In this document: positions 16,917 through 25,435 of the stretch, one piece after another
Layout: every line of letters starts with the position of its first letter
How positions within the stretch are numbered: position 1 is the first letter of the stretch
From: RPQJ01 sp963778185
GTDB lineage: Bacteria; Pseudomonadota; Gammaproteobacteria; Steroidobacterales; Steroidobacteraceae
Reading direction: 5' to 3'
DNA length: 64,000 bases
Assembly: GCA_963778185.1 (NCBI GenBank)
Contig: CAVZTF010000003.1
Location: 1,302,001-1,366,000 of the forward strand
Notes under the pieces: model-generated
Databases searched by the model: none
Told to the model about the DNA's origin: nothing
What the model saw: only the letters and a program-made list of their open reading frames with translations
Made by a program: the position numbers and the translations under genes

Positions 16917-19196
16917 TTAGAAGCGGAACTCTACCGTCCCGGTGACCGTGAGTGGCGGCCCGTAGAACACCGAGACGTTGTTCTCGATGCCGAGGGCCGA
17001 CGGGCAGCCGGTGCCTGCGAAGCCGAAGCAGTAGCCAGCGGTCTTGACGTCCTCGTCCGTCAGGTTCTTGCCATGCAGGCCGAGCGACCAGCGGCCGCTG
17101 TCGGCCGTCCAGACCGCGCTGGCGTTGACGAGAGTGACGCTGTCCTGGTCGATCAGGGCCACCGGGACCTCGAACTGCACCACCTCGCTGCGGTAGGAGG
17201 CATTCGCGTTCAGGCTGATCGTGCCTCCGACGAGGCCCGTCCGGTAGGTCGCGCCGAGGTAACCCATGGTCTCCGGAGTATTCTGGATCGCCCGCTGGCC
17301 GGAAACGTCGACCCCATTGACGATCCATTCGTCGATCTCTGCGTCGAGCAGGCTCATCGTGGCCTGGAACGACAGCGCGTCTGTCAGCTGGAACTCGCCC
17401 TCGAACTCTATGCCCATGATGGTCGATTGTGCGGCATTGGTGACCGTGCCGACGAAGCTGTCGTTGACGCCGTCGCCGTCGCTGTCGACGCCAACCGAAC
17501 CGGGAATCTGCATGTCCTGGTAGTCGCTGTAGAAGACTGCGACGTTGGTGCGCGCGCGACCGTCGAACCACGTGGCCTTTACGCCGGCCTCGTAGGAATC
17601 CAGCGTCTCCGGGTCGTAGCCGTCCTCGACTTCGGGCGTCGCGAAATTCGCGCCGCGCGGGTCGAAGCTTCCTGCCTTGAAGCCCTGGCTGTAGCCGACG
17701 TAGAAGTTGACGTCGTCGTTGAGCCTGTAGCTCACGTTCGCACGCGGCGAGAAGTCGTCGTAGGTTCGCTGCGCTTCGTAGTCGCTGGTCGTCGCCAGCA
17801 ACGGCGCAGTCTGGTTCCCGAAGAACGGCGAGCCGAAACCCAGATAGTTGGCACGGAAGATGTCCGCGGTGCGCGTGTCCTCCGTGTAGCGGCCGCCGAC
17901 GGAAATCGCCCAGCTGTCGGTCAGATCGTAGGTGGCGTCGGCGAAGATCGACCATGCCTCCGTATCGACAGTGCCTCCCGTGTACGCAGTCACGCCGAGA
18001 CCGCCGGCGAGTTGGCCGAGCACGACGTCGAAGTCGTTCGCCGCGCTGGCGTCGAGGTAATAAAGACCCGCGACAGCATTCAACCTGCCGGCGTTGTACA
18101 GAACCTGGAATTCCTGACTGAACTGCTCGTTGTCGTAGATCACGGGCGCATCGAAATCCGGCACCGAGAGGCTGTCGAAGTCGATGACGGATTCCGTGTA
18201 GTCCTTGCGACGGGCCGTTATCGAGCGCAGCGTCCAGGTGTCGCTCTCCGACACCTCCATCGTGAGGTGGATGCCCTTGGACACCACCTCGTTATTGCCG
18301 TTGGTTCCCGCCGTGGAAGGCAGATCCGCCGCGCCGGCCAGCGTGTCGCGCAAGTCGCCGAGCACGGGCTCGCCACTGACGGCGCCGGGGAACGGCCGCC
18401 ACCCTGCCACCGGGCTCGAGTCGTCGTCAGTGTGATCGTACGAGAGTCGAATCGACGCGTTGTCGCTCGGCACGAATTCAGCGCTGATGCGGTAGGCCAG
18501 CACGTCCTTGTCGTAGTTTCCGTCACCCGTGGTCCTGTTCTCGCCGTACCCGTCGCGGGTCAGCGAAGCCACGGCGGCACCGACACGCAACGAGTCGGTC
18601 ACCGGCAGCGACGCGCTGCCGACGAGGTCGACCTGGTCATAGCTGCCGTAGGATGCCTTGAGACGGACGTCGAGATCTTCGCCCAGCGGGCGCGTGACGT
18701 ACTTGATCGCGCCGCCGACGGCATTGCGCCCATAGAGGGTGCCCTGCGGGCCGCGCAGCACTTCGATACGCTCCACCTCGTAGATGTCGAGGAGCGCGCC
18801 CTGAGGGCGCGCAATGTAGACGTCGTCGACGTACAGTGCGACGCCCTGCTCGAAGCCGGCCAGCGGATCCTGCTGCCCGACGCCGCGGATGAAGGCCGTG
18901 AGCGTGGAATTGGTCGCCCGCGACGGCTCGAACGTCACGCTCGGCACGGACTGGGCGAGTTCGCCGATGTCCGAGGAGCCGAGCAGGTCCAGGGTGTCCG
19001 CCGAGAACGCGGTCACGGCGATCGGCACGTCCTGCAGCGCTTCCTCGCGTCGCCGTGCGGTGACCGTGACCTCCTCGAGGCCCGAGGCCCCGACTTTTGC
19101 GACGGCCGCGTCCTGCGCCAGCACGACGGGCACGGCGAACATCGAGGCGATGGCGGCCGCAACGGCCTGCACCGAGTGAACGGCAAGCTTGTTCAT
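16917..19196 (-). CDS. TonB-dependent outer-membrane receptor
   Basis: A 759-residue TonB-dependent receptor. It has a signal peptide (cleavage probably near PVVLAQ), a TonB-box/plug start (LEEVTVTARRREEALQDVPI), plug motifs (AFIRGVGQQDP, ERIEVLRGPQGTLYGRNA) and a beta-barrel ending in VTGTVEFRF with the terminal Phe of outer-membrane proteins. The ATG at MNKLAVHS has a GGGGG site upstream. The type with EVTVTARRRE is common in sphingomonads and Nevskiales-like bacteria for catabolic substrates. It is divergent from the TetR gene across a palindrome-rich gap, so that regulator probably controls it. The ligand is unknown. Confidence 0.93.
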   Translation of the reverse strand: MNKLAVHSVQAVAAAIASMFAVPVVLAQDAAVAKVGASGLEEVTVTARRREEALQDVPIAVTAFSADTLDLLGSSDIGELAQSVPSVTFEPSRATNSTLTAFIRGVGQQDPLAGFEQGVALYVDDVYIARPQGALLDIYEVERIEVLRGPQGTLYGRNAVGGAIKYVTRPLGEDLDVRLKASYGSYDQVDLVGSASLPVTDSLRVGAAVASLTRDGYGENRTTGDGNYDKDVLAYRISAEFVPSDNASIRLSYDHTDDDSSPVAGWRPFPGAVSGEPVLGDLRDTLAGAADLPSTAGTNGNNEVVSKGIHLTMEVSESDTWTLRSITARRKDYTESVIDFDSLSVPDFDAPVIYDNEQFSQEFQVLYNAGRLNAVAGLYYLDASAANDFDVVLGQLAGGLGVTAYTGGTVDTEAWSIFADATYDLTDSWAISVGGRYTEDTRTADIFRANYLGFGSPFFGNQTAPLLATTSDYEAQRTYDDFSPRANVSYRLNDDVNFYVGYSQGFKAGSFDPRGANFATPEVEDGYDPETLDSYEAGVKATWFDGRARTNVAVFYSDYQDMQIPGSVGVDSDGDGVNDSFVGTVTNAAQSTIMGIEFEGEFQLTDALSFQATMSLLDAEIDEWIVNGVDVSGQRAIQNTPETMGYLGATYRTGLVGGTISLNANASYRSEVVQFEVPVALIDQDSVTLVNASAVWTADSGRWSLGLHGKNLTDEDVKTAGYCFGFAGTGCPSALGIENNVSVFYGPPLTVTGTVEFRF

Positions 19197-19231
19197 GGAT
19201 CCCCCTGCACGGCGCACTTCGGCGCGTTTTG

Positions 19232-19284
19232 TTTCAACGACTGCTGAAATCTAGTTGAACGGGCGTTGAATTTCAACAGCCGTT
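19232..19284. promoter_or_regulatory. Candidate TetR operator region between receptor and tetR
   Basis: The gap contains GTTGAA-T-TTCAAC at 19265-19277, a perfect 13-bp inverted repeat. It extends to an imperfect 27-bp palindrome at 19258-19284 with 11 of 13 pairs matching. Nearby are TTTCA-N8-TGAAA (19232-19249) and another GTTGAA at 19254. Four half-sites in about 50 bases, between two divergent genes, fit a TetR-family operator controlling both directions. Confidence 0.65.
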
Positions 19285-19352
19285 GCACGAAGCCGGGCGC
19301 TTGGCCAGAATCACGGCCAGCGGCATCGGCCGGCGCACGGAAGTTTCCTGCG

Positions 19353-20099
19353 GTGCAAAAGAAGACCAAGAAGACGGTCGGTGGTCATCCGAAGCGCGCA
19401 CCGCGCGTGCATCGCGAGGTGTCGCGCTCGCATGCGACGCGCGAGCGCATCCTCGACGCCGCCGAACACCTGTTCGCCGCGCGCGGGTTCCACGGCTGTT
19501 CCATCCGCGACATCACCGGCGAGGCCGGCGTGGACGTCGCCCTTGCCAACTACCATTTCGGCAGCAAGCAGGGGCTGCTCGAGGCCGTGATCGCGCGTCG
19601 CGCCGAGGACCTTAACGGCGAGCGGCTCGCGCGTCTCGACGCCGTCCTCGCCTCCAGCCCTGGCCGCAAGCCGCCGCTCGAGGCGATCATCGACGCATTC
19701 ACCCATCCGCTGCTCGACCGCTCGTCGCGGGGCAGCCCGGGATGGAAGAGCTATTTCGCACTCATCGCCGAGGTGAACAATTCGCCGGAGTTCGGCGGAC
19801 TGCTCATGTCGCGCCACTTCGATCCCGTCGTGCAGCGATTCATCTCGGCCATGCGGCTGGCGCTGCCGGATGCGCACGATCGAGACGTGTACTGGGCCTA
19901 CCACTTCCTGTCGGGCGCGCTCACGCTGACTTTCGCGGAGACCGGACGGATCGACAAGCTGTCCGGCGGCGCATGCCACTCGAGCGACCTCGACAGCGTC
20001 CACGAAAGGCTCGTGCCGTATTGCGCGGCGGGGTTCCGTGCGCTGTGCCTGCGTGGCAAGCGGGCCCGACGCGTCACGCGCGCCCGGAGCGGAAAGTGA
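19353..20099 (+). CDS. TetR-family transcriptional regulator
   Basis: A 248-residue TetR regulator. After a Lys-rich N terminus (VQKKTKKTVGG) comes the DNA-binding helix-turn-helix (RERILDAAEHLFAARGF ... VDVALANYHFGSKQGLLEAV). The C-terminal ligand domain resembles the TetR_C group seen in CecR-like regulators (about residues 110-220). GTG 19353 is chosen as start; a TTG/ATT region upstream would place the start inside the operator. The stop overlaps the next gene's GTG (GTGA), so this gene heads a tetR-SDR-depolymerase operon and likely represses it together with the divergent receptor. Confidence 0.88.
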   Translation: MQKKTKKTVGGHPKRAPRVHREVSRSHATRERILDAAEHLFAARGFHGCSIRDITGEAGVDVALANYHFGSKQGLLEAVIARRAEDLNGERLARLDAVLASSPGRKPPLEAIIDAFTHPLLDRSSRGSPGWKSYFALIAEVNNSPEFGGLLMSRHFDPVVQRFISAMRLALPDAHDRDVYWAYHFLSGALTLTFAETGRIDKLSGGACHSSDLDSVHERLVPYCAAGFRALCLRGKRARRVTRARSGK

Positions 20100-20875
20100 C
20101 CGCACCTGCGCGGCGGCTGCGCACGCTGGTCACCGGCGCTGCGAGCGGCATCGGGCTCGGCATCGCCAGCTTCCTCGCCGAACACGGACACGTCGTGTGC
20201 CTGAGCGACGTGGACGGCGCGGCGGCCGCCCGCGCCGCGGCGCAGTTGCGCGCGCGCGGCCTGGTGACGACTTCGCTCGCGCTCGACGTCGCCTCGGCCG
20301 CCAGCATCGAGGCCGCCGTCGCCGTCCTCGAATCCGACGGACCGGACCTGCTGGTCAATAATGCCGGCCTGCAGCACGTGGCGCCGCTCGAGGTGTTCCC
20401 GCGCGAACGCTGGGAGCGGCTGGTGGCGGTGATGCTCACCGGCGCGGCGATGATCACCCGCGCGGTACTGCCGGGCATGAGGACGCGCGGGTTCGGGCGC
20501 ATCGTGAACATCGGCTCGATCCATTCGCTGGTCGCCTCGCCTTACAAGAGCGCCTACGTGGCGGCCAAGCACGGGTTGATCGGTTTCGCCAAGGCCGTCG
20601 CGCTCGAGACGGCCGACATGGACATCACCATCAACACCGTTTGCCCGAGCTACGTGCGCACGCCGCTCGTCGCGGCGCAGATCGCGGACCAGGCGATCGC
20701 GCACGGCATACCCGAACAGCGGGTCGTCGACGAGATCATGCTCAAGCCGATGCCGAAGCACGCCTTCGTGACGATGGAGGAACTCGGGGGCATCGTCGAG
20801 TTCTTCGCAAGCGACGCGGCGCGCAACGTGACGGGGCAGTGGATCGCGGTGGACGGCGGGTGGACGGCACAATGA
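20096..20875 (+). CDS. bdhA: 3-hydroxybutyrate dehydrogenase-like SDR
   Basis: A 259-residue short-chain dehydrogenase. The NAD-binding loop is TGAASGIGLGIA, followed by DLLVNNAGLQHVAPLE and the catalytic Ser (IGSIHSLVASP) and YVAAK. The sequence pattern NNAGLQHVAP, GSIHSLVASPYKSAYVAAKHG and VCPSYVRTPLV is that of 3-hydroxybutyrate dehydrogenase, which oxidises 3-hydroxybutyrate to acetoacetate. GTG 20096 overlaps the tetR stop, and its own stop overlaps the next ATG. The adjacent PHB-depolymerase gene supports the assignment. Confidence 0.85.
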   Translation: MTAPARRLRTLVTGAASGIGLGIASFLAEHGHVVCLSDVDGAAAARAAAQLRARGLVTTSLALDVASAASIEAAVAVLESDGPDLLVNNAGLQHVAPLEVFPRERWERLVAVMLTGAAMITRAVLPGMRTRGFGRIVNIGSIHSLVASPYKSAYVAAKHGLIGFAKAVALETADMDITINTVCPSYVRTPLVAAQIADQAIAHGIPEQRVVDEIMLKPMPKHAFVTMEELGGIVEFFASDAARNVTGQWIAVDGGWTAQ

Positions 20876-21921
20876 AAGACAAGGTGACCAGGCCGACGGG
20901 CCGTGCGCGGGCCGCAGCATTCCTGCTGGTCATGGCCGGGAGCGTGGGGTGCAGCAGCGCGAAGGAGCCGGGCACGCGCCTCGCGGCGCTGCCTGTCGAC
21001 GCGGGCACCGTGACGGTCTCGGGGATATCGGCCGGCGGCTACATGGCCGTGCAGTTCCACGTCGCGCACTCCGCGCTGGTGCGCGGCGCCGGCGTCGTGG
21101 CTGCCGGTCCTTACTTTTGCGCGGAGAATTCGCTGCACCTTGCGCTCGGGCGCTGCATGAAGGGCGGCGAGGACATTCCGGCTGCAAGGCTGGTCGAGGT
21201 CACCAGCCGGCTCGCCATCGACGGGGCCATCGACCCGATCGCCGGGCTCGCCGACGATCGCGTGTGGATCTTCCACGGCGCGGCCGACCCGGTGGTGCAG
21301 ACGACGGTCGTCGACGCACTCGAGGCCTATTACAAGTCGCTGGTCGATCCAACCGGTCTCGCGCGGCAGGAGCACCCGCAAGCCGGCCACGTATTTCCTT
21401 CCCGCGGCGCCGGTCTCTCCGCCTGCGGCGTGACCGAACCGCCGTTCGTCGGCGACTGCGGCATGGACGGCGCACGCACCCTGCTCGAGCACCTCTACGG
21501 ACCCCTGCGTGACGGACGGCCGCCGCAGGTGGGAGAGCTCGTGGAATTCGACCAGCTCCCCTACGCCAGCCTTGCGGGCAGCGCGGCGCTCGCAGAGCGC
21601 GGCTGGCTGTACGTGCCGGCAGGCTGCGCCGCCGGCAGCACGGCCAAGTGCCGGCTGCACGTGGTCTTCCACGGCTGCAAGCAGGGCGGCTCGTACGTCG
21701 GCGACCAGTTCATTCGTCGCTCCGGCTACCTCGAGGCCGCGGCGGCGAACGAGACCGTCGTGCTGTTCCCGCAGGTGGCGCCAAGCTACCAGCCGCTGAA
21801 TCCCAACGGCTGCTGGGACTGGTGGGGCTACGAGGGCGAAACCTATGCAGTCAAGGCCGGACCGCAGATGCGCGCCGTGCGCCGCATGATCGGCGACCTG
21901 ATCGGCGAGCCCGCGAGTTGA
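20872..21921 (+). CDS. PHB depolymerase-family esterase, exported
   Basis: A 349-residue exported poly(3-hydroxybutyrate) depolymerase-like serine esterase. The lipase-type elbow is VSGISAGGYMAV, with the oxyanion/tryptophan region LHVVFHGCKQGG and LNPNGCWDWWGYEG near the C terminus. Several Cys suggest disulfides in the periplasm. The N terminus is a signal peptide ending VMAGSVGCSS, so it may be a lipoprotein although the lipobox is not canonical. It is coupled to bdhA by an ATGA overlap: the depolymerase would release 3-hydroxybutyrate units that the dehydrogenase oxidises. Confidence 0.85.
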   Translation: MKDKVTRPTGRARAAAFLLVMAGSVGCSSAKEPGTRLAALPVDAGTVTVSGISAGGYMAVQFHVAHSALVRGAGVVAAGPYFCAENSLHLALGRCMKGGEDIPAARLVEVTSRLAIDGAIDPIAGLADDRVWIFHGAADPVVQTTVVDALEAYYKSLVDPTGLARQEHPQAGHVFPSRGAGLSACGVTEPPFVGDCGMDGARTLLEHLYGPLRDGRPPQVGELVEFDQLPYASLAGSAALAERGWLYVPAGCAAGSTAKCRLHVVFHGCKQGGSYVGDQFIRRSGYLEAAAANETVVLFPQVAPSYQPLNPNGCWDWWGYEGETYAVKAGPQMRAVRRMIGDLIGEPAS

Positions 21922-22368
21922 TCAGACCTGCGCGCGCGGGCGCTGCGCGCCGTACAGCACGCTCAGGCGGCGAACTCCCTTCAGTCGCTTTGACGAGCGG
22001 CGGATCTCCTTCATGAGCCGCAGCAGGAGGTTCCAACCCTCGCGCTCTCCGCCCGCGCAATACGCCTCGGCGAGCCCGATGTGCAGCACGGCGACGTGCT
22101 CGAGGTCCGCGCGCACGTAGATTGCGACCCCGATGGGCTCCCCGCTGGTGCCGTCAATGGCGAACAGCGACTGGACGTCCGGCAGCGCGGCGATCCGCAC
22201 CCTCAACCACCCGTCTTCCGAGCGGATCTCCGGCGAACCGTACTTGTCGATGGCGTCGACGATGCCTTGCGCAACCCTTCCCTGGCAGCCGTTGAAGAAC
22301 AGCAGGCGCTCGAGCGTCTGCCGATGCTCTTCGGCAATGCGCGAGGCGAACGTGACCGGCGTCCTCAT
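21922..22368 (-). CDS. Conserved hypothetical protein, possibly GNAT-fold
   Basis: A 148-residue protein without a confident family assignment. The order LEHVAVLHIGLAEAYCAGG (strand then glycine-containing turn) followed by a helix LLLRLMKEIRRSSKRLKG looks like the central part of an acyl-CoA N-acyltransferase fold. The start of the protein is helical with a FFNGCQGRVAQGIV segment. ATG 22368 is preferred to GTG 22377. The stop codon directly abuts the depolymerase stop on the other strand. Confidence 0.7.
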   Translation of the reverse strand: MRTPVTFASRIAEEHRQTLERLLFFNGCQGRVAQGIVDAIDKYGSPEIRSEDGWLRVRIAALPDVQSLFAIDGTSGEPIGVAIYVRADLEHVAVLHIGLAEAYCAGGEREGWNLLLRLMKEIRRSSKRLKGVRRLSVLYGAQRPRAQV

Positions 22369-22512
22369 GCTCCGCACCGGACCTGTCTGCCGGCCGCATC
22401 GAAGGGGAAGAAGATCATGCTCGCCGCCCCATGTTATGTCGAGAGAGTGCCGGCCCCGGACTCGGTCCAGGTCGGCTCACGGAACCGTTAAACTTTGAAT
22501 TGCCTCGGGTTT

Positions 22513-24180
22513 ATGACGTTCGCGATGGACCTCGAGGCGACTGTGGTGCGCAATCCCGTGGTGTCGAACCGGGCCCCCTTCCGTCATCCGCCTCCCCACG
22601 ACCCGCCGCCCTCGTCCGGTGTGCTCGTCGACGTCGTCGTGCTGTCCGCGGACGCAGTGCTGTTCGAGGCGATTCGCAACGCCGTCGGCGAGCGCAATCC
22701 GGTGTGGCGCGCACGCTCGGCCGAGGAGTCCGTCGACCTGCTGCTGACCGGGCGCTGCGGGGTGCTGGTCGTCGACATGGCCACGGTCCAGGCCGATTCG
22801 ACGGCACTCATCCACCAGATCGTCGCGCAGTTCCCCGACGTGGTGGTCGTCGTGGCCGGGCGGCGCGAGGACGAGCCCCTGCTGGCAACGCTGATCAGCG
22901 ACGGCCTTGTCTACCGGTTCATGCACAAGCCGCTCTCGGCGAAGCGTGCCGGCATGTTCCTCGGCGCGTCGATCCGCCATCACGTCGAGCGCCGGGGCCT
23001 CGTCGCGGCATCGCAGTTGTTGAGCGGCGCACGAAGGCCGTCGCGCATCGACGCAAGCAAGTGGCTGTTCGTCGCCGGCGGCCTGGCAATATTCGTCGCG
23101 CTCGTCGCTGCGGTCGTCGGTCACCCCGACGGCAACGAGGCGCCACGACCCGTGGTCGCGAGCCCGCGTCCCGCCGTACCGGCTCAGCCGGCCGCCGCAC
23201 GGCTGGCCGACCCCGTCCTGTCCCGAGCGCGGGCCGCGTTGGCGAGCGGCCGTTACGAGTCGCCGGTGGGGCGTAACGCGCTCGACCTGTATGCGGCAGT
23301 GCTGCTCGCCAGTCCCGGTCATCGGGAGGCAACAGCGGGGCTCAATGAAACCATCGGCCGGATCGTCGGGCTCGCCGACCAGGCGGCCGCCAACGGCCGC
23401 ACAGACGAGGCGCGCCGCCTGCTCGACCGCCTGCAGGCGGTCGCCCCCGAGAGCGACGCCGTGGCAGCGCTCGCCCTGCGTCTCGATCCGCCCCCGGAGC
23501 CGATCGAGCCGCCCGCCAAGCCAGTTGCGATTCCCGCCCCGGTTGCCGTCGCAATGCCGGCGGCGGCATCCACGCCGATCGCGGCTCGAACGCCAGCCGC
23601 GACATTCGTGCCACCGGTGATCGTGGCCCCGCCGCCACGCCCTCCCGTACCGGTGGCCGCGCCCAAGCGCGCAACGGTCATCCCGGATCCGCTCACGCCC
23701 CGCGTCGTGAACAGCGACGACCTGCGCCCGATGCGCGCATCCTGGCGCCTCGGCCGGGCCAGCGACCCGGGCCTGCCCGCCGCGCCGAGCCTCCCGATCG
23801 CCGGCTACGCGAAGCCGACCGCCGCGGTGCCTGCACCGCCGCTGCCCGCGGAACCCGCGACCCAGACGGCATCGTCGGCCGTCGCGGCCGGAGCTGTGCC
23901 AATGCCGATCGACGAATTCCAGCCGCTCACCGCTTCCGAACCGGCCTACCCGCCCCAGGCGCGGCGCAACGGCATCGAGGGCTGGGTCGAGCTGGAATTC
24001 ACAATCACGGAGAGCGGCGCGGTGAGGGACGTCGAGGTGGTCGGCGCCGAGCCGCGTGGAGTCTTCGATCAGGCCGCCGCGGAGGCGCTCGCCAGATGGC
24101 GCTTCGTCCCCAGGACCGCCCACGGCCGGCCCGTGCCGCAGCGGTCGGTCGTGACGCTGCGCTTCAACCTCGACGGCTGA
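22513..24180 (+). CDS. TonB-type energy transducer with N-terminal receiver-like domain
   Basis: A 555-residue protein with an unusual order. Residues ~35-150 resemble a response-regulator receiver: the Asp of VLVVDMATV and the Lys of FMHKPLS are kept, while the Thr/Ser switch position reads VVAGRR. A single membrane span follows (WLFVAGGLAIFVALVAAVVG), then a TPR-like helical region (~220-310), a Pro/Ala-rich periplasmic spacer and a C-terminal TonB domain (PAYPPQARRNGIEGWVELEF ... RWRFVPRT). TonB proteins normally begin at the membrane span, so the cytoplasmic receiver is an addition. ATG 22513 chosen; 22525 is possible. The 3' end overlaps the convergent transporter gene by 17 bases. No exbB/exbD is in the window. 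Confidence 0.87.
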   Translation: MTFAMDLEATVVRNPVVSNRAPFRHPPPHDPPPSSGVLVDVVVLSADAVLFEAIRNAVGERNPVWRARSAEESVDLLLTGRCGVLVVDMATVQADSTALIHQIVAQFPDVVVVVAGRREDEPLLATLISDGLVYRFMHKPLSAKRAGMFLGASIRHHVERRGLVAASQLLSGARRPSRIDASKWLFVAGGLAIFVALVAAVVGHPDGNEAPRPVVASPRPAVPAQPAAARLADPVLSRARAALASGRYESPVGRNALDLYAAVLLASPGHREATAGLNETIGRIVGLADQAAANGRTDEARRLLDRLQAVAPESDAVAALALRLDPPPEPIEPPAKPVAIPAPVAVAMPAAASTPIAARTPAATFVPPVIVAPPPRPPVPVAAPKRATVIPDPLTPRVVNSDDLRPMRASWRLGRASDPGLPAAPSLPIAGYAKPTAAVPAPPLPAEPATQTASSAVAAGAVPMPIDEFQPLTASEPAYPPQARRNGIEGWVELEFTITESGAVRDVEVVGAEPRGVFDQAAAEALARWRFVPRTAHGRPVPQRSVVTLRFNLDG

Positions 24181-25435
24181 GTTTCACGTGCCGGGTGCCG
24201 AGCACCCAGGCCACCAGCGCCCACACGGCCGCGATCACGGCCCCGCACCAGGCGATGCCGCTCACGCCGAGCCCGAACGTCGACTTGAGCAGCGCGTGCA
24301 CGGAGGCCGAGGTCGCGTCGCCGCCGCGATAGACGAACGTGTCAATCAGGCTCTTGGCCTTGTACTTCTCCTCGCGCGAGACGACGGTGTAGAGCGTGTC
24401 CCGCGCGGGCCGCGCGATGGAGTATTCGCCGATGCGACGCACCATCATCACACCGACCAGCACCGCGAACGTCGGCACGGCCGCCAGCGCCGCATAGCCG
24501 AGCGTCATCAGCAGCGGCACCGCCACGATCAACGCACGGAAGCCGAACCATCGGTACAGCCGTCCGAACACGAAGAGCTGCATGACGAGCGACCCCGCCT
24601 GCACCCAGAAGTCGATGGTGCTGAAGAACGCGGTGCGTTCGTCGCGGTTCGCGAACACCTCCGCGACCATCGCCTGCTGCTCGAGGTAAAGGAAGGTCGA
24701 GGCCCAGGTGAGGCACAGGACGAACACCGCGACCAGCGCCAGGTAGGGCGATCGCAACACCTGGCCGAAGGCCGCGAGCACGTGGCCGCCCAGCCGCTCG
24801 TCGCGATCGGCGCCCGCGGCCGTGTTCTCGCCGTGGCGGCGGTGCCAGCGCAGCACGAGCAGCATCAGCCCGAGCGCGGCGGCGAGGAGGGCGGCGGACA
24901 CCAGCAGCAGGTTGATCGTGCCGAGCGGCTGCGCGAGCTGCTTGCCGAGGAAGGGGCCGAACAGTCCGCCCAGGCTCAGGCCCGCGGCGACGAACCCGAA
25001 CAGCCGGCCCGCCTGTTCGCGGCTGAAGACATCCGCCATCAGGCTCCAGAACACCGCGACGACGAACAGCACGAACACGCTGACCCAGACGAAGTAGACG
25101 CGCGCGATCCAGGTGTGATCGGCCGCGAGTCCGAACCAGGCGTGGAAGGCGACGATGTTCAGGATGAAGAACAGGTACACCCAGGGCAGGAACACCGAGC
25201 GCCGGAAGCGCGAGGTGAGCCAGCCATAAACGGGCTGGGCCAGCAGCATCGCGATGAACGTGCCCCAGAAGAGCGCGGGCAGCGTCTCCAGGCCCGACGT
25301 GAGGCCCATCGTCTCGCGGATCGGCCGCAGGATCGAGTAGGAGGAAAACATCGCGAACGCGCAGAGGAACGCGGCCAGCGCGCCGCCCAGCTCGTGCGGC
25401 CGCGCATTGATCGCGCCCGCGACGAAGCGCTTCAC
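24164..25435 (-). CDS. NTP/NDP exchange-type transporter (MFS-like)
   Basis: A 423-residue membrane protein with about 12 hydrophobic segments. The N-terminal block SSYSILRPIRETMGL and the helix pair ending SLMADVFSREQAGRLFGFVA are characteristic of the Npt/Tlc-like group found in free-living proteobacteria, here called NTP/NDP exchange-type transporters. The later part has SIARPARDTLYTVVSREEKYKAKS. The GTG start overlaps the stop of the beta-CASP nuclease gene (GTGA), so the genes are translationally coupled. Substrate is not established for this subgroup; a general MFS carrier is the alternative. Confidence 0.8.
   Translation of the reverse strand: MKRFVAGAINARPHELGGALAAFLCAFAMFSSYSILRPIRETMGLTSGLETLPALFWGTFIAMLLAQPVYGWLTSRFRRSVFLPWVYLFFILNIVAFHAWFGLAADHTWIARVYFVWVSVFVLFVVAVFWSLMADVFSREQAGRLFGFVAAGLSLGGLFGPFLGKQLAQPLGTINLLLVSAALLAAALGLMLLVLRWHRRHGENTAAGADRDERLGGHVLAAFGQVLRSPYLALVAVFVLCLTWASTFLYLEQQAMVAEVFANRDERTAFFSTIDFWVQAGSLVMQLFVFGRLYRWFGFRALIVAVPLLMTLGYAALAAVPTFAVLVGVMMVRRIGEYSIARPARDTLYTVVSREEKYKAKSLIDTFVYRGGDATSASVHALLKSTFGLGVSGIAWCGAVIAAVWALVAWVLGTRHVKLSRRG

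Noticed and set aside
15969..19247. A plus-strand open frame of about 1,092 codons opposite the acyl-CoA ligase and TonB receptor
   Set aside because: The minus strand has complete family signatures over the same bases; the plus-strand product is rich in Arg/His/Val without domain features.
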